NCBI GenBank assembly: GCA_000482145.1
Contig: AUXH01000213.1
Coordinates: 1 to 27,783, forward strand
Reading direction: 5' to 3'
DNA: 27,783 nucleotides
Source: Strigomonas culicis
Lineage: Eukaryota > Euglenozoa > Kinetoplastea > Trypanosomatida > Trypanosomatidae
A model generated the notes under the pieces. It saw nothing but the letters and a program-made list of their open reading frames with translations. It was not told where the DNA came from and searched no databases. Shown here piece after piece: positions 17,301 to 25,400 of this stretch. Position 1 is the stretch's first letter, and each line of letters opens with the position of its first letter. The translations under genes were made by a program, and so were the position numbers.

Positions 17301-17582
17301 CAGCAGCGGGGCCGTCACGCTGGCCTCCGCGCCCGCGGCGGCGGCAGAGACGGCGCCGTCCGACGCGGACGCCAGAGCGCGGCAGCGGCACTGCAGCCGC
17401 GCGAGGAGCGCGGCGCACTGGGCGCGCTGCTCCTCCGGCCGCAGCGACAGCACGACATCCGCGGCGAGGTGGAAGAGCAGGGCGTGCGACGTACCGCTCG
17501 CCGCGTCCGCGGCCGCAGCGCCCTCCGCGGCGGTCGCGCGCTGGTACAGCAGCGACACGAGCAGCTCGAGGGGTAGGTCCAT
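11319..17582 (-). CDS. TRM3: TARBP1/Trm3-like tRNA 2'-O-ribose methyltransferase (SpoU/TrmH family)
   Basis: This is a 2087-aa protein with a C-terminal SPOUT domain of about 150 residues. Motif 1 is NPVNIAGLCRC (about 1945-1955, conserved Arg 1954), motif 2 VVVLGAEGKGM (about 2035-2045), and motif 3 IPQFGLIRSLNVHVTGAIVMYEY (about 2059-2081). These form the knotted S-adenosylmethionine site. The very large helical N-terminal region plus a SpoU tail matches yeast Trm3 and human TARBP1, which make 2'-O-methylguanosine-18 in the tRNA D-loop. At 2087 aa it is longer than either (about 1436 and 1621 aa). The additions include a Lys-rich stretch near residues 251-282 (GGKDKKNKQ...KRAKKEE) and a nine-Ala run just after it. 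The catalytic domain appears intact. A pyrimidine tract ends right at the ATG, leaving essentially no 5' UTR. No presequence is seen, so it is likely cytosolic or nuclear. Confidence 0.88.
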   Translation of the reverse strand: MDLPLELLVSLLYQRATAAEGAAAADAASGTSHALLFHLAADVVLSLRPEEQRAQCAALLARLQCRCRALASASDGAVSAAAAGAEASVTAPLLLTALVLVLAAKQRPGEDPAGFAAAATQLEACLWELCLESHALPAGLQQATAYAAAQYTLQVALVAPAEERAAAASAWMGRLAAAAAETLRAGGGGGSPFPLALAVELLAQCTSLCYLYYPLTWQQSGRDGGDAAMGRTNPQHDHYDTLFTEATEREAPRGGKDKKNKQGGPAKGEGKDKRAKKEELKGAALLTAPLVPTGAGEAAPAAAAAAAAAPLQANFLRVAPAPAADGLRLLKDRVIRHCVAALSREATVRDVQTAALICRRLLIPLLMIRLAPPGGPAGGAHSLESYEPLLHQLLTSLTHKRDEAVVLLAALFDFLFRHPNLRRDGDAGEGGDYRYSPFLWALLKDAFHEAIAGTHGEDAGARATMLLRASYLLKRIVYLTEGQEVLSPLAGGLPPVLAFHPYFVWYAARPAAVEAGRGGAAAARGKKPAARPPPDTSSGALWSSYFLILESLQEYGWHIIQPVMPKLDLLLQLLEQQVEAADSARPCLHPVWLELLFLKLIRHPNLGVRKVGLRRLWQLPGAVLRVFSARLLYEDAFVAACDPRLCTEMDRAHVTSTFLETKAFEGKEEPALPHQSSVAPLAEEMERFYTQLFLHSLVADDSRGDAAPHLTTACLRRSALYRMLRAVLEKPPRFTVGVLVRVLHRLAEALLAEACRLPARAQSTVDMLLLEGVQLGDGDEGQEARPAAEGACVLPLLLQFLRDAMQENIPSWLDIRIQGIFFSALLHFAAIQPYVFHPVTGGDSDATRQRNGLLFWRLVCLCGPLGESGGRSAGIQDGVGVFAPVGTNMDVRFCHDRLLRMSEAVCAQQRRLGTTPTTAAAAGGMPMCYEAPADMLLAVLQLESFVARTELLLRPPARAGVEGWQTQVPTAAIKSHFFLLGSVLLVAPESVSGGADAAMALLLAHVPRAVCVLVAQAVSAYRARSPLVQPIAYLTALATLVELHHTLGTAATVACLEPSCTSSLVAEMLEVVCGHASHFLQSGQQLLLAPSAAAAAEQESLFAVLHTEAWDIVTAAVVTLTELLVQQVGPRAAAAQLPLRARLQERLALVDALIPRGAQNEGEEAFFLRMILARDASRLLQAELSGLIFYAPPAPQPPLPAGREAEDVASSYDLGISLTDTATLIQQVMSLFELQRAHQLQLKQQQQARHAAPTAAAGDGATGATTANSKHRTPPVSLSSFTVPTILTQEARGLYGALHILCQSLTAAYHLQPGRAGEAERLYVQCARAVADFALQQVDCCWTTTTPSVYDLLCWALSTGGVTRKGDRCLTSADAEVEEDERIATIVRVLFEHVRDVGAKLQTRVLVLAFAALPSLLPTHPHLVQRVLCDTLAKEDEADRQQYLVAISAALPLLQWPEPLYDVLRPVLLQVAVLFNSNRDEEENECTLATTEPLIAGWWADALRLRYPPTVRLSAVGRALAVAALLRVCEGHSSRARALTLELLRMNMEHTQVAHEPCMPNSFPHRTRMRLWQLIVALQRFIWPAADEAAAGAEAELQEIFCYTLKECIAINNMGSVRRFMELYAISFIHTRPFYYRHLAEAMGNYNLRPQVCGTYILIACHALLRQEEDVLWSLTGGAAQAQAGRVRRTAEVPGMFEALFPRLLQQSTSNQHLLRIISHIGLYKICTARDARAAAAAAAHAPPVAALSADCRAVLDYVSHAPEHIKFRTKHEAMLFFDMEEALQPRNIFCVQRKEGNTLLQESIPAAVFERVRFVETELSSLIGAVYAEEQLRVRCFTEKLRCAATLAPFAAFAAIPHTADRAHAFVDYTREAVAHMRRDPYAPEPAADEDAAAPGAGEGDAADVIQKKVTSWWNTEVYNELHPRSLQRAKKQSLIIVGSLLENPVNIAGLCRCGDIFAVEKIIVPDKKVFEHPHFVAAARSAELWIPWQEVAPRDLPAYLDTMRREEQYVIAGIEQTSGSVSIADYAFPERVVVVLGAEGKGMPASLLPHLDVNIEIPQFGLIRSLNVHVTGAIVMYEYTRQFLM
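16656..16682. repeat. (GGC)9 trinucleotide repeat inside the Trm3-like gene
   Basis: Nine consecutive GGC units (GCC on the coding strand) encode an Ala run near residue 305, within the non-catalytic N-terminal region. It is likely length-variable between strains. Confidence 0.9.
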
Positions 17583-17608
17583 CTCAGAGGGAAGGAGAAA
17601 AAAAAAAG
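17583..17608 (-). promoter_or_regulatory. Predicted spliced-leader acceptor, Trm3-like gene
   Basis: On the minus strand T10 followed by CTCCTTCCCTCTGAG runs directly into the ATG at 17582 (AG at 17584-17583). If this AG is used, the message has no gene-encoded 5' UTR. An upstream site may be used instead. Confidence 0.4.
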
Positions 17609-17852
17609 ATGTTTATGGCAATGGATAGGATCTCCTCCGAGCGAGTCACTTTTTTGTTTACTGTTGTTGTGATGGCGGAAACTGTTTTTGTTCTATGTTT
17701 TTACCTTTAAAGGGAAAGAAGAGCGGAAAGAAAAGTACACATTCCCATGCAAAGTAAAAATGAAACGAAGTAACACTCGGCTTCGCGTGAAAATAGCAAT
17801 CTCTGTGTTCAAAAGGGGGGAAAAAGAGACTATACACCACAGTCAGAGATAG

Positions 17853-18596
17853 TCAGCAGTACTGTGACGGCAGCACAATATCATCCATGAAACTCAACTC
17901 TCCTCCCGCAACGGGCGGCCTTCGTTTGGCGCCCTTTCTCTCCCCACCGCGAGGCGCTGCGGCCAGCCGGGCTGCCAGCTCTAGCATCCAGTCGGTCTCC
18001 TCCGACGTCACCGCGCTCGTTGCGGCACCGTGCGATCCACCCCCTCCCCGCGCCGCGCGCACAGCGACATCGTCATCACGTGCAGTGGCAGCAGCACAAT
18101 CGCCACGAAGGCACTGCTCGCTCTCGAGTCGCTGCTGCTGCTCCTGCTGACAGAGCTCCGCCTCCTCCACCAGCAGCAGCTCCTTGCACGGCTGCGCCAC
18201 CAGCAGCTCGATGGAGGCGCTCTCCGTTGCCGTCGTCGCCCTCGCGTCTTCCAAGTGGGCGCCGGTCGACGGAAGGTGCAGAACAAAAGGGATTTTGGGC
18301 GGTGGCAGCGGCGGCTCCGTGGACGGCTGCTGCCGCTCGCCGTCGCTTTCGCTCTCGTTGTCACTGCTGTCCATGGCGGCGGTGGGCGACTGCCTGGCGC
18401 GCTCGCCGCTGGCGCAGGAGGAGGAAGAAGAGGAGGAGGCGCGGTGAAACATGGTGCCGGGCCCGGGCGCAGCAGGGGCCGCAGCCATACCGGTGCGGTC
18501 GTGCGGCGGCTGTGGGGCCTCTGCAGTAATACACACGAAGCCCATGGCCTTTGCCGCCGCCTCGTCTGCCTCTGCCGTACGCTCCCACTGTGACAT
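17853..18596 (-). CDS. Low-complexity protein of unknown function
   Basis: This 247-aa protein runs from an ATG at 18596 (MSQWERTAEADEAAAKAMG) to TGA 17855-17853. I do not recognise a family. It has a seven-Ser run near residue 55, an acidic Ser patch (SSDNESESDGE), then the most ordered-looking piece, PPPKIPFVLHLPSTGAH (about residues 98-114). A Glu/Gln-rich helical stretch (ELLLVEEAELCQQEQQQRLE) follows. A Gly/Ala/Arg-rich linker leads to a hydrophobic-acidic C-terminus (ETDWMLELAARLAAAP and LSFMDDIVLPSQY) that could be a short linear binding motif. No membrane segment or signal was seen. That it is a real gene is supported by its own acceptor-like site, a frame unbroken across a GC-rich block, and spacing like its neighbours. 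Confidence 0.7.
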   Translation of the reverse strand: MSQWERTAEADEAAAKAMGFVCITAEAPQPPHDRTGMAAAPAAPGPGTMFHRASSSSSSSCASGERARQSPTAAMDSSDNESESDGERQQPSTEPPLPPPKIPFVLHLPSTGAHLEDARATTATESASIELLVAQPCKELLLVEEAELCQQEQQQRLESEQCLRGDCAAATARDDDVAVRAARGGGGSHGAATSAVTSEETDWMLELAARLAAAPRGGERKGAKRRPPVAGGELSFMDDIVLPSQYC

Positions 18597-18937
18597 TGAA
18601 TCACACGAGTCGCTCCGTATTACAATAGACAAACAAACAAAAACTACTTGCACTAGTAAAACGGCAAGAGAAGAAATAATGGGAGTAAGAGAAAAGAGAA
18701 GTGGTAGGTGGCAATATATTTATTTTGTATTATCCTCACCAGACGCCGCGGCATATGCACTTCGCTTGAATGTGTGTGTGTGATAGATATGTACTCCTTA
18801 GTGAATCTGTAACAATTAGAAATGCATTTAATTAAACTCATACAAAAAGAAGAAGGTGGCGCACTATCTTTCGGACACTGGTTCCATCGCCACGCTTCGC
18901 CTCTACTCCTTTATAGAGATATCATTCACGCTCGATG
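18597..18937. other. Short intergenic spacer
   Basis: This 341-nt spacer includes a short GT run at 18771-18782. It should hold the 3' UTR of the 819-aa gene. Nothing else was recognised. Confidence 0.7.
18653..18684 (-). promoter_or_regulatory. Predicted spliced-leader acceptor, 247-aa gene
   Basis: On the minus strand TTTCTTCTCTTGCCGTTTTACTAG ends at AG 18654-18653, giving a 56-nt 5' UTR before the ATG at 18596. Confidence 0.5.
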
Positions 18938-21397
18938 TTAGTCGTCGAGGATGTCCTTCACCAGTCGCCAGCCCCACGGGTTCTCCGGGCAGGGGTACGG
19001 CGGCACGAGGGGCTCGCCCTTTCGCCGCCGCGCGGCGTCGTCGGCGGCGTGCTGCAGCGCCTGCTGCACCGCGCGCGCGCCGGTCCCCCAGAAGAGCAGC
19101 GGCTTGTCCGGTATCGTCCCGCGCTGGAAGAAGAGACTCGGCGCGTAGCCGTTCGCCTTGGGGTTCGCCGCCTTCTGCGCGGCGCGGTTGTGCTGCAAAA
19201 AGGGGTTCCCGCGCTCCTTCTCGGCCTCCGCGCGGATCTCCCGCCACGCCTGGGCGTCCGCGGCGGACACGTACGACATGCCCTCCGGCACGGGCAGCAG
19301 CGGCGGCCGCTCCGCCTCCTCCATCGCCTCGAGCCACGACAGCTCGGACTGCACGTCGCGCTCCAGGATGTTCAGCAGCCGCGTGCCGACCTCGCGCCGC
19401 TGCGCGGTGAGCTGCTGCTGCAGTGCCTGCGCGGCGGTCGGCTCGCCCCGCGCGGCCCCGCGCACGGCGCGCACCACCTCCTCCACCTGCGCCTGCTTCT
19501 TGCTCGCCCGCCGCTGCGCGCGCGCGCGGCGCACCACGCCCACCGCGATGTCGCGGATCTGCTCGAAGAGCGCGGCCGCCTCCGCGTCCTGGAAAATGTT
19601 GAGCGTCGCGGCGGTGGGGGGCGCGGTGAGAGCCTCCTCCGGCGCGGCCGCGCTCGGGGGCAACTGCGCCTGCAGCGCGGCGCGCCGCTGCAGCAGCTGC
19701 TGGTAGAGCGCGCGGCACTGCGCCGCCTCCGGCGTGGCCTCGATCCCCTCGAAGAGCCTCGCATTCTCGCGCGCCTTCTCGATCTGCCGCTCCACCTGCA
19801 GGTACGCCAAGTACCGCAGCCGCTTCTCGTGGATTGTCTTGAGCCGCTCGTCGTCTGGACGCATGAACATCTTCTCCACGAGACGCACCGCCTCCTGCTC
19901 CGTCCCGCGGGCCGCCGCGCTGCTGGCCGCGATGGCCGCCAGGTGACTGTCCCCCGCCAGCTCCGCCTGCAGCTGGTCCGCCGCCTCCGAGCGCGGCGGG
20001 GAGGAAGCGGCGGCAGCAGCCGCCGCCTCCTGCTCTTGCCTCTGCTGCAGCTCCTTGCGGAGCGCGAGCGCCTCCATGTCCGCCTGCCGGATCGCTTCGA
20101 GCCGCTTGTACTCCGGCGTGTGCTGCAGCGGCACAAGGATGGCCTGCTCGTACCACCGCCGCGCCCACTCGACCGGCGGCACGGCATCCTTCGCGGCCAT
20201 GTACTGCACCACGTCCAGCGTGCTCAGCCGGTTGGCGTCGACCGAGTAGAGGCTGCGGAGGCTCTCCGTGTAGGCCTCCAGCCCCTCGTCCCGTGCGGTG
20301 TGGGTGAAGCCCGTGCCCAGCGTCAGCCGCGCAAAGACCTCACAGAACTGCATAAACTCCTCCTGTGCGTGCATCTCCCGCAGCATGCTGTCCACCACGT
20401 CCACGTCGATGCCGATCGCGGCGCTGATGGACTTCTTCAGCTGCGCGCGCTTTGCCGAGCGGCGCGGCTGCGCGGGGGCCGCGCCCTCTTCCTCCGTGGC
20501 GGCCGGCGCAGCCTCCGGTGGCGGCTGTGGCGTGTGCCGCTTCTTCTGCGCCACCGCCTCGCGCAGCCGCAGCAGCTCGGCGAGCTGCTGCTGCCGCTCC
20601 TCCATCGCCGTGCGGCGCAGCCGCTCCTCCGCGTACTTGAACATGTTCGCAAGGTGCTTCTGCGTCTCCACGTTGAGGTCCGCCGTCAGGTGAGCGAGCT
20701 GGCGCCGCTCCGCCTCGGTGCTGGTGCCCTCGCGCCGCTTGCGCATGTAGTCCGCAAAGACCTGCTTCACGTGCAGCATCGCGTTCTCGAGCTCGACCAC
20801 GTTGGCGGGGTCGAAGAGCGAGGCCTCGGCGCTGTCGTACAGCGCCTGCGAGACGCCGAGGGTGTGCTGCGTTTCCTTCAGCTCGAACGGCAGGCCCATC
20901 TTGAGCCGCTGATAGTTGTCCTGCACCGTCGCGTCCGGGTTGAGCTCGCGCGGGTCCATCATCGTCGTCTCGAAGTAGCGCCGGCGCTGCTGCTCGCTCG
21001 CCTCGGTCGGCCGCTCGCGCAGCAGCCCCGCCATGTACTTGCTGAAGGCGTGCTTGTCCTCCATCGGCACGCTCTCCCACTCCGCGTCCGTCATCGCCTT
21101 GGCGCGCTCCGCCACGTCCTTGCCGACGAGGTGCGCGTGGTGGCTGCGGCGCTGCCGCGCGGTCTTGCCCTTGCCGCCGGCCGCGTCGCGGCGCACGCGC
21201 GCGGCCGGCACGCCGCTGCCGCTGCCGCCGATGTCCGCGAAGAGTGCCTGCGCCTCGAGCTGCTGCTGCTGGTGCGCGCCCAGCGCGCGAGCCTGCCGCA
21301 GCTTCGCCCGCTGGCTGCGCGGGTTCAGCAGCGAGCTCCCCGGGCCGGGCATCGGGCCCCGCCCCGGCGCGGCGAGCAGCGAGAGGGCGCGTCGCAT
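18938..21397 (-). CDS. Large probable mitochondrial protein of unknown function
   Basis: This 819-aa protein starts at an ATG at 21397 (MRRALSLLAAPGRGPMPGP, a likely mitochondrial presequence) and ends at TAA 18940-18938. I do not recognise a family. It is strongly helical and charged. The better-ordered blocks are a region around residues 85-250 (SVPMEDKHAFSKYMAG, MMDPRELNPDATVQDNYQRL, LFDPANVVELENAMLHVKQVF), a middle block about 335-430 (FMQFCEVFARLTLGTGF, DVVQYMAAKDAVPPVEWARRWYEQA), and a C-terminal block with GNPFLQHNRAAQKAANPKANGY and PCPENPWGWRLVKDILDD. Glu/Gln/Ala-rich coiled-coil-like stretches and an Ala run near residue 460 lie between them. No transmembrane helix is obvious. A structural or assembly protein of the kinetoplastid mitoribosome is one possibility given length and composition, but this is a guess. 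Confidence 0.8.
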   Translation of the reverse strand: MRRALSLLAAPGRGPMPGPGSSLLNPRSQRAKLRQARALGAHQQQQLEAQALFADIGGSGSGVPAARVRRDAAGGKGKTARQRRSHHAHLVGKDVAERAKAMTDAEWESVPMEDKHAFSKYMAGLLRERPTEASEQQRRRYFETTMMDPRELNPDATVQDNYQRLKMGLPFELKETQHTLGVSQALYDSAEASLFDPANVVELENAMLHVKQVFADYMRKRREGTSTEAERRQLAHLTADLNVETQKHLANMFKYAEERLRRTAMEERQQQLAELLRLREAVAQKKRHTPQPPPEAAPAATEEEGAAPAQPRRSAKRAQLKKSISAAIGIDVDVVDSMLREMHAQEEFMQFCEVFARLTLGTGFTHTARDEGLEAYTESLRSLYSVDANRLSTLDVVQYMAAKDAVPPVEWARRWYEQAILVPLQHTPEYKRLEAIRQADMEALALRKELQQRQEQEAAAAAAASSPPRSEAADQLQAELAGDSHLAAIAASSAAARGTEQEAVRLVEKMFMRPDDERLKTIHEKRLRYLAYLQVERQIEKARENARLFEGIEATPEAAQCRALYQQLLQRRAALQAQLPPSAAAPEEALTAPPTAATLNIFQDAEAAALFEQIRDIAVGVVRRARAQRRASKKQAQVEEVVRAVRGAARGEPTAAQALQQQLTAQRREVGTRLLNILERDVQSELSWLEAMEEAERPPLLPVPEGMSYVSAADAQAWREIRAEAEKERGNPFLQHNRAAQKAANPKANGYAPSLFFQRGTIPDKPLLFWGTGARAVQQALQHAADDAARRRKGEPLVPPYPCPENPWGWRLVKDILDD

Positions 21398-21780
21398 GAC
21401 AGGTGTGAGCACAGTGGGATAGTAATACTAATGACGCAACAAGGAGACGAAAAAAAAAACTATTCACTGTTGTACCCAAAGAATGGAGAGTAGAAAAAAA
21501 CAGAAGAGGAAGAAAAAGAGATATTGAGACAACATCGATCGTGCGGCTCTCAAAAGGCATGCCAAAACACCAGCGGTTACCACGTGTAATCGAATCATGG
21601 GCTAAAAAGGTTCGTTTTTTTTATTATTATTAATGAAATGATAAAATGATGAAATGAAAAACGGTTCTCTCACGAATCATGAAGATGTCGGTACATGAAG
21701 AGGCGAACTCTTCGTTCCCCACACCTACACTTTCCAAAGGCATCCGCACCCACACAGAGGATGGACGTGCAAAAATGCGC
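21398..21780. other. Intergenic spacer
   Basis: This 383-nt spacer covers the 3' UTR of eL27 copy 1 and the acceptor of the 819-aa gene. It shares no obvious similarity with the spacer after eL27 copy 2. Confidence 0.7.
21428..21460 (-). promoter_or_regulatory. Predicted spliced-leader acceptor, 819-aa gene
   Basis: On the minus strand a T10 run and CGTCTCCTTGTTGCG lead to CATTAG (AG at 21429-21428), giving a 30-nt 5' UTR and supporting the ATG at 21397. Confidence 0.5.
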
Positions 21781-22185
21781 TTAGAAGCGGAGGCGCTGGA
21801 AGAGCCACGCGTTGCTACCGGAGTTGTAGCGCGCCTGGAACAGCTTCTTCACGAGGCGGCGGGACTGGGACTTCTTGGACGAGTCGGACACGTCGATCTT
21901 GCCGCGCAGCTCCTTGGACAGGTCCACGTTGTAGCGGGTCGGCAGGAAGTGCTTGTGGTTCACCACGCGCAGGAACACGCCCACCTGAGAGCGGCGCGCG
22001 ATCGTCTGGCGCGTCATGCCGCGCGTCACCTTCTTGGGGTACTTCTTCACGCCCGCGATCAGCGCGTGGCCGTACGGGCGCTCCTTGCTGGACTCGTCCG
22101 TGTTCTGCACAATGACGGCCTTGCGGCCGGCGTAGCGGCCGGACGTCACGACCACCACCTTACCGGGCTTGAGGAACTTGGGCAT
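21781..22185 (-). CDS. RPL27: 60S ribosomal protein eL27, copy 1
   Basis: This 134-aa protein of the cytosolic large ribosomal subunit has the expected family length. It starts MPKFLKPGKVVVVTSGRYAG with a KOW-type N-terminal barrel motif, then KAVIVQN, RPYGHALIAGVKKYPKKVT, FLRVVNHKHFLPTRYNVD, and the diagnostic end WLFQRLRF. All match eukaryotic eL27. The predicted acceptor leaves a 15-nt 5' UTR. The coding sequence is the same, base for base by eye, as copy 2 at 26312-26716. The two lie in the same orientation about 4.5 kb apart with the 1127-aa gene between. Duplicate ribosomal protein genes are common in trypanosomatids, where dosage and 3' UTRs set expression. Confidence 0.97.
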   Translation of the reverse strand: MPKFLKPGKVVVVTSGRYAGRKAVIVQNTDESSKERPYGHALIAGVKKYPKKVTRGMTRQTIARRSQVGVFLRVVNHKHFLPTRYNVDLSKELRGKIDVSDSSKKSQSRRLVKKLFQARYNSGSNAWLFQRLRF

Positions 22186-22200
22186 GTCGAGGAGAGAAAA

Positions 22201-22236
22201 CTAAGAAAAGAAGAGAAGGGGGAAAGAGAAAATACA
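22201..22236 (-). promoter_or_regulatory. Predicted spliced-leader acceptor, eL27 copy 1
   Basis: On the minus strand a near-pure CT tract of about 30 nt ends in TTCTTAG (AG at 22202-22201), giving a 15-nt 5' UTR. It is the clearest acceptor in the window, as expected for a highly expressed gene. Confidence 0.65.
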
Positions 22237-22406
22237 CAAAGGGGTTCCAGTGTGCGTGCCATTAAACAAATGCAAGGGGTGCAGATGATGCATATAAATA
22301 GAAAGGTATTATGTGTGTACGTATGTATAGGTTGTATGGATGTGGTTATGTTATATTGCTATCCACAGCACCAGGAGCTAACAATATACATCGATGTGTG
22401 TATGTG

Positions 22407-25400
22407 TCATGTCTGTAGAACAAAAGACCGCAGCCGCAACTCCGCCGGACTCAGCTGGGGCACACACGCATCCGCACTGAGCAGCTGTTTGGTCCGCGCA
22501 CAAAGCTCCTCTACCATCGTTGTCGTCGCCGCCGCCATGGCCGCGGAGTCCGCCCCGTCGCCCTCGCGCTCACCGGTGGGCGCGGCGCCGGCGGCGCGCG
22601 GCAGCTGCGCGACCGCCGCCGACGTGAGCGCGCCGACGCTCAGCAGCTCCTGGACGCGCAGCGAGGGCAGCTGCCGCTGCACAAAGGAGAGGAGCTGCTG
22701 CGCCATGGCCAGGTGCGGCCGGTGCGGCCCGCTGCCGGCCAGCGCGCGGCGCCACACATGGAGCCCCACGACCACCACGTCCACCAGCTGCCGCGGGTTG
22801 CCCAGCAGCTGCGGCAGCCGGCGCATGTCGGCGTGCCGCAGGAGCCGGGCCTCCATTGCGGCCGTGAGCGCGGCCGGCCCCGCCTCCTCGGCGGCTGGCA
22901 GCAAGCCGAGGTGCACGGCGGCGGCGATCTGGCCGAACAGGAAGGTGTTGGGCGTCAGCGCCGGATCCTCCGCGATGCTCGCCAGGCGGCGCGCGACGAG
23001 CGGGCGCAGGCCCGCGGGGCCGCGCACCGCCGCCCACGCCGCCGCGACGGCCGGCCGCTCGGCTCGGCCGCACACGTCGTCCACCACGGCGCCGTACCAG
23101 CCGAGTCGCGCGACGTCGACGAAGAGGGTCTGCGAGGTGGCCAGCCGCTGCTGCAGTGCCGGCAGCACGGCGAGGAGCAGGCCCTCCACCGCCGCGCCGA
23201 GCGCGGGGTCGGCCGGCGGCAGCAGCCGCGTGAGCGACAGCGCCAGCTCCATCAGCGTCGTGCTCGAGCGGACGTGGCCCACGCCTGCGCGGGCGGCCTC
23301 GGGCCGCAGCGGCGCGCGCGGGCCGACCAGCAGCCACTGCAGGTTCGCCGTGCTCTCGTACTGCCGCAGCTCCACCAGCCCGTGGAGGGCGAAGCACGCG
23401 TCGACGAAGTCCAGCGCGGCCACCTCGTCCGCGGTTTGGAAGAAGTGGCCACCCGCCAGCGGCGCGAAGGCCGGCGCCCGCACAAAGCGCTGCGCGTGGC
23501 ACTGCGCCAGGTACTTGAGCAGCCCCGCCTTCTGCGGCGGCGCCAGCTGCCCCGCGAGCTGCGGCAGGCGGCGCACCGCGCCGCGCAGCAGCGCCGGGCC
23601 ATGCAGCTGGTGGCGTGCCATCACGGCGAGCACCTGCGACAGATCGACGGGGCCCAGCCGCCGGTCCGCGCCGGGGGCGGGGGGCGGCGAGGCTTGGCCG
23701 GCGGCGGCCAAATAGTGCAGCACCACGTAGTAGTCCGCCTTCCCCCGCACGCCGAGCTTCGAGAGGCTGCTGAGGTAGCGGCACAGGTGCGCGGTGGGGA
23801 GCGTGTCCAGCAGCGGCGAGGCCGCACCGCGCGCCGTCTCCGCCGCGCGCCGCCCGCGCCGGCGGCTCGGGCCGCCGTCCGCAAACGCGTCGCGCAGCTG
23901 CTTCTGCAGCTGCGCGCAGAGCGCCTGCAGGGCGGGGGTCGCAGCCGCGCCGCTGGGTGCCGCGAACCGCACCGGCACGAGGGCGTTGAAGAGCTGCAGG
24001 GCGTCCTTCACGCAGAAGCTGTCGTCGTCCGCCGAGGAGCGCAGCAGCCCGCAGAGGGCCTGCAGCTTGCGGGCGCGCTGCTCCGGCCCCAGCCCGGTGA
24101 GGTAGGCAGGCAGCAGGTAGTTCACACGGATCCCCTCGGCGGAGGCGGTGAGCTCCGAGAGAGGCGGCGCGTGGTAGAGGTGCCAGTGCAGCGCGCACAC
24201 CGCCGCGCAGACACGCTCGCGCGGCACGAGCGCCGCGTAGTGCCGCAGCACGAGTGAGACGCTCGCCTCGACCGTGGCGGCCACCGCCTGCAGCTGGGCG
24301 GCCGCCTTGCAGCCCACGTGCACGGGGGCCGAAGCGTCCGCAGCAAGGCGATGCAGCTGTCGCCGCCCCACGTACAGCTGCATGTAGTTCTCCGGCAGAT
24401 TCATCAGGAGCGGCAGCACAAACGCCCGCGCGTGGGCCGCGGTCTCCGCGCCGCTGCGGCCGCACACCTCCTCGATCTTCTGCCAGAGCCGCTGGAAGCA
24501 CGCCGTGTAGCAAGTGAAGCACTCGTCGAGCGCCGTGTGCGACAGAAGCACGCATCGCAGCGAGTCTGGCTGCTCCTCTGACGCTACGTGTTGCTGCTGC
24601 CGTATGTACACCTCACCAGTGAGCAGCAATGACAGCGACGCGGCGGCCGACGCGAGCTGCGACACGGTCAGCTCCTCCTGTATAAAGGTGGGCTCCGTGC
24701 AGAGGTGGTGCACGAGGCGCAGGAGCAGCCGGTCCATCGCCGGGCGGAGCGCGGCCGCGTGGAAGCGCAGCTGCACGAGCCGCAGCACCCACGCGACGCT
24801 CTGCGACGGAGACAGCTGGTGCACGTCCCGCTCCATGCGCGCCAGCACGTCGGCGGCGAGCGGCTCCGAGCCGGCGCGCAGCCGGCGGCTGGACAAGGGC
24901 AGTGCGGCCGCGCGCGCATCGGTGGGGCCGCGCCCGTCGGGTGAGGCCGTCAGGGCGCCCAGTGAGGAGGACGGGCCGAGCACCGTGATCGCGTCCAGGA
25001 GGGAGAGAGAGTCCTGCAGGCCGAAGGCGGCCAGCCGCCCGCGGATGGTCTCCCACAGGCGTGCCTGCGCCGCCGACAGCCACGGCGCCTCGACCGCGGC
25101 CGCGTCGCGCGTGCCGCCAATCGTGCGGCTGAAGAAGTCCAGGGCGGGGCTGCTGGGGCCGTCACCGTCGCGGTGGCGCCGCACGAGCGCCTCCATGTCG
25201 AGCAGCGAGCGACCCGGCGGCCCAAACGCCTCCCACGGCGCGCCCTCCTCCTCCTCCTCCACCCCGGCCGCGGCCGCCGGCCCCGGCGGCGCGGCCGCGG
25301 CCACAACGCGGCACAGGGCGATGAGGTCCGCCGGCCGCCGCACCCGAGGCACGACGGCTAGCACGCGCGCCTGCACCTCCGCCGCGAGCCGCTGCCGCAC

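Noticed and set aside
18935..21493. 852-aa open frame on the plus strand, antisense to the 819-aa gene
   Set aside because: It is Arg/Leu/His-rich with no domain, an effect of strong third-position GC in the real gene. It also has no acceptor-like context on its strand.
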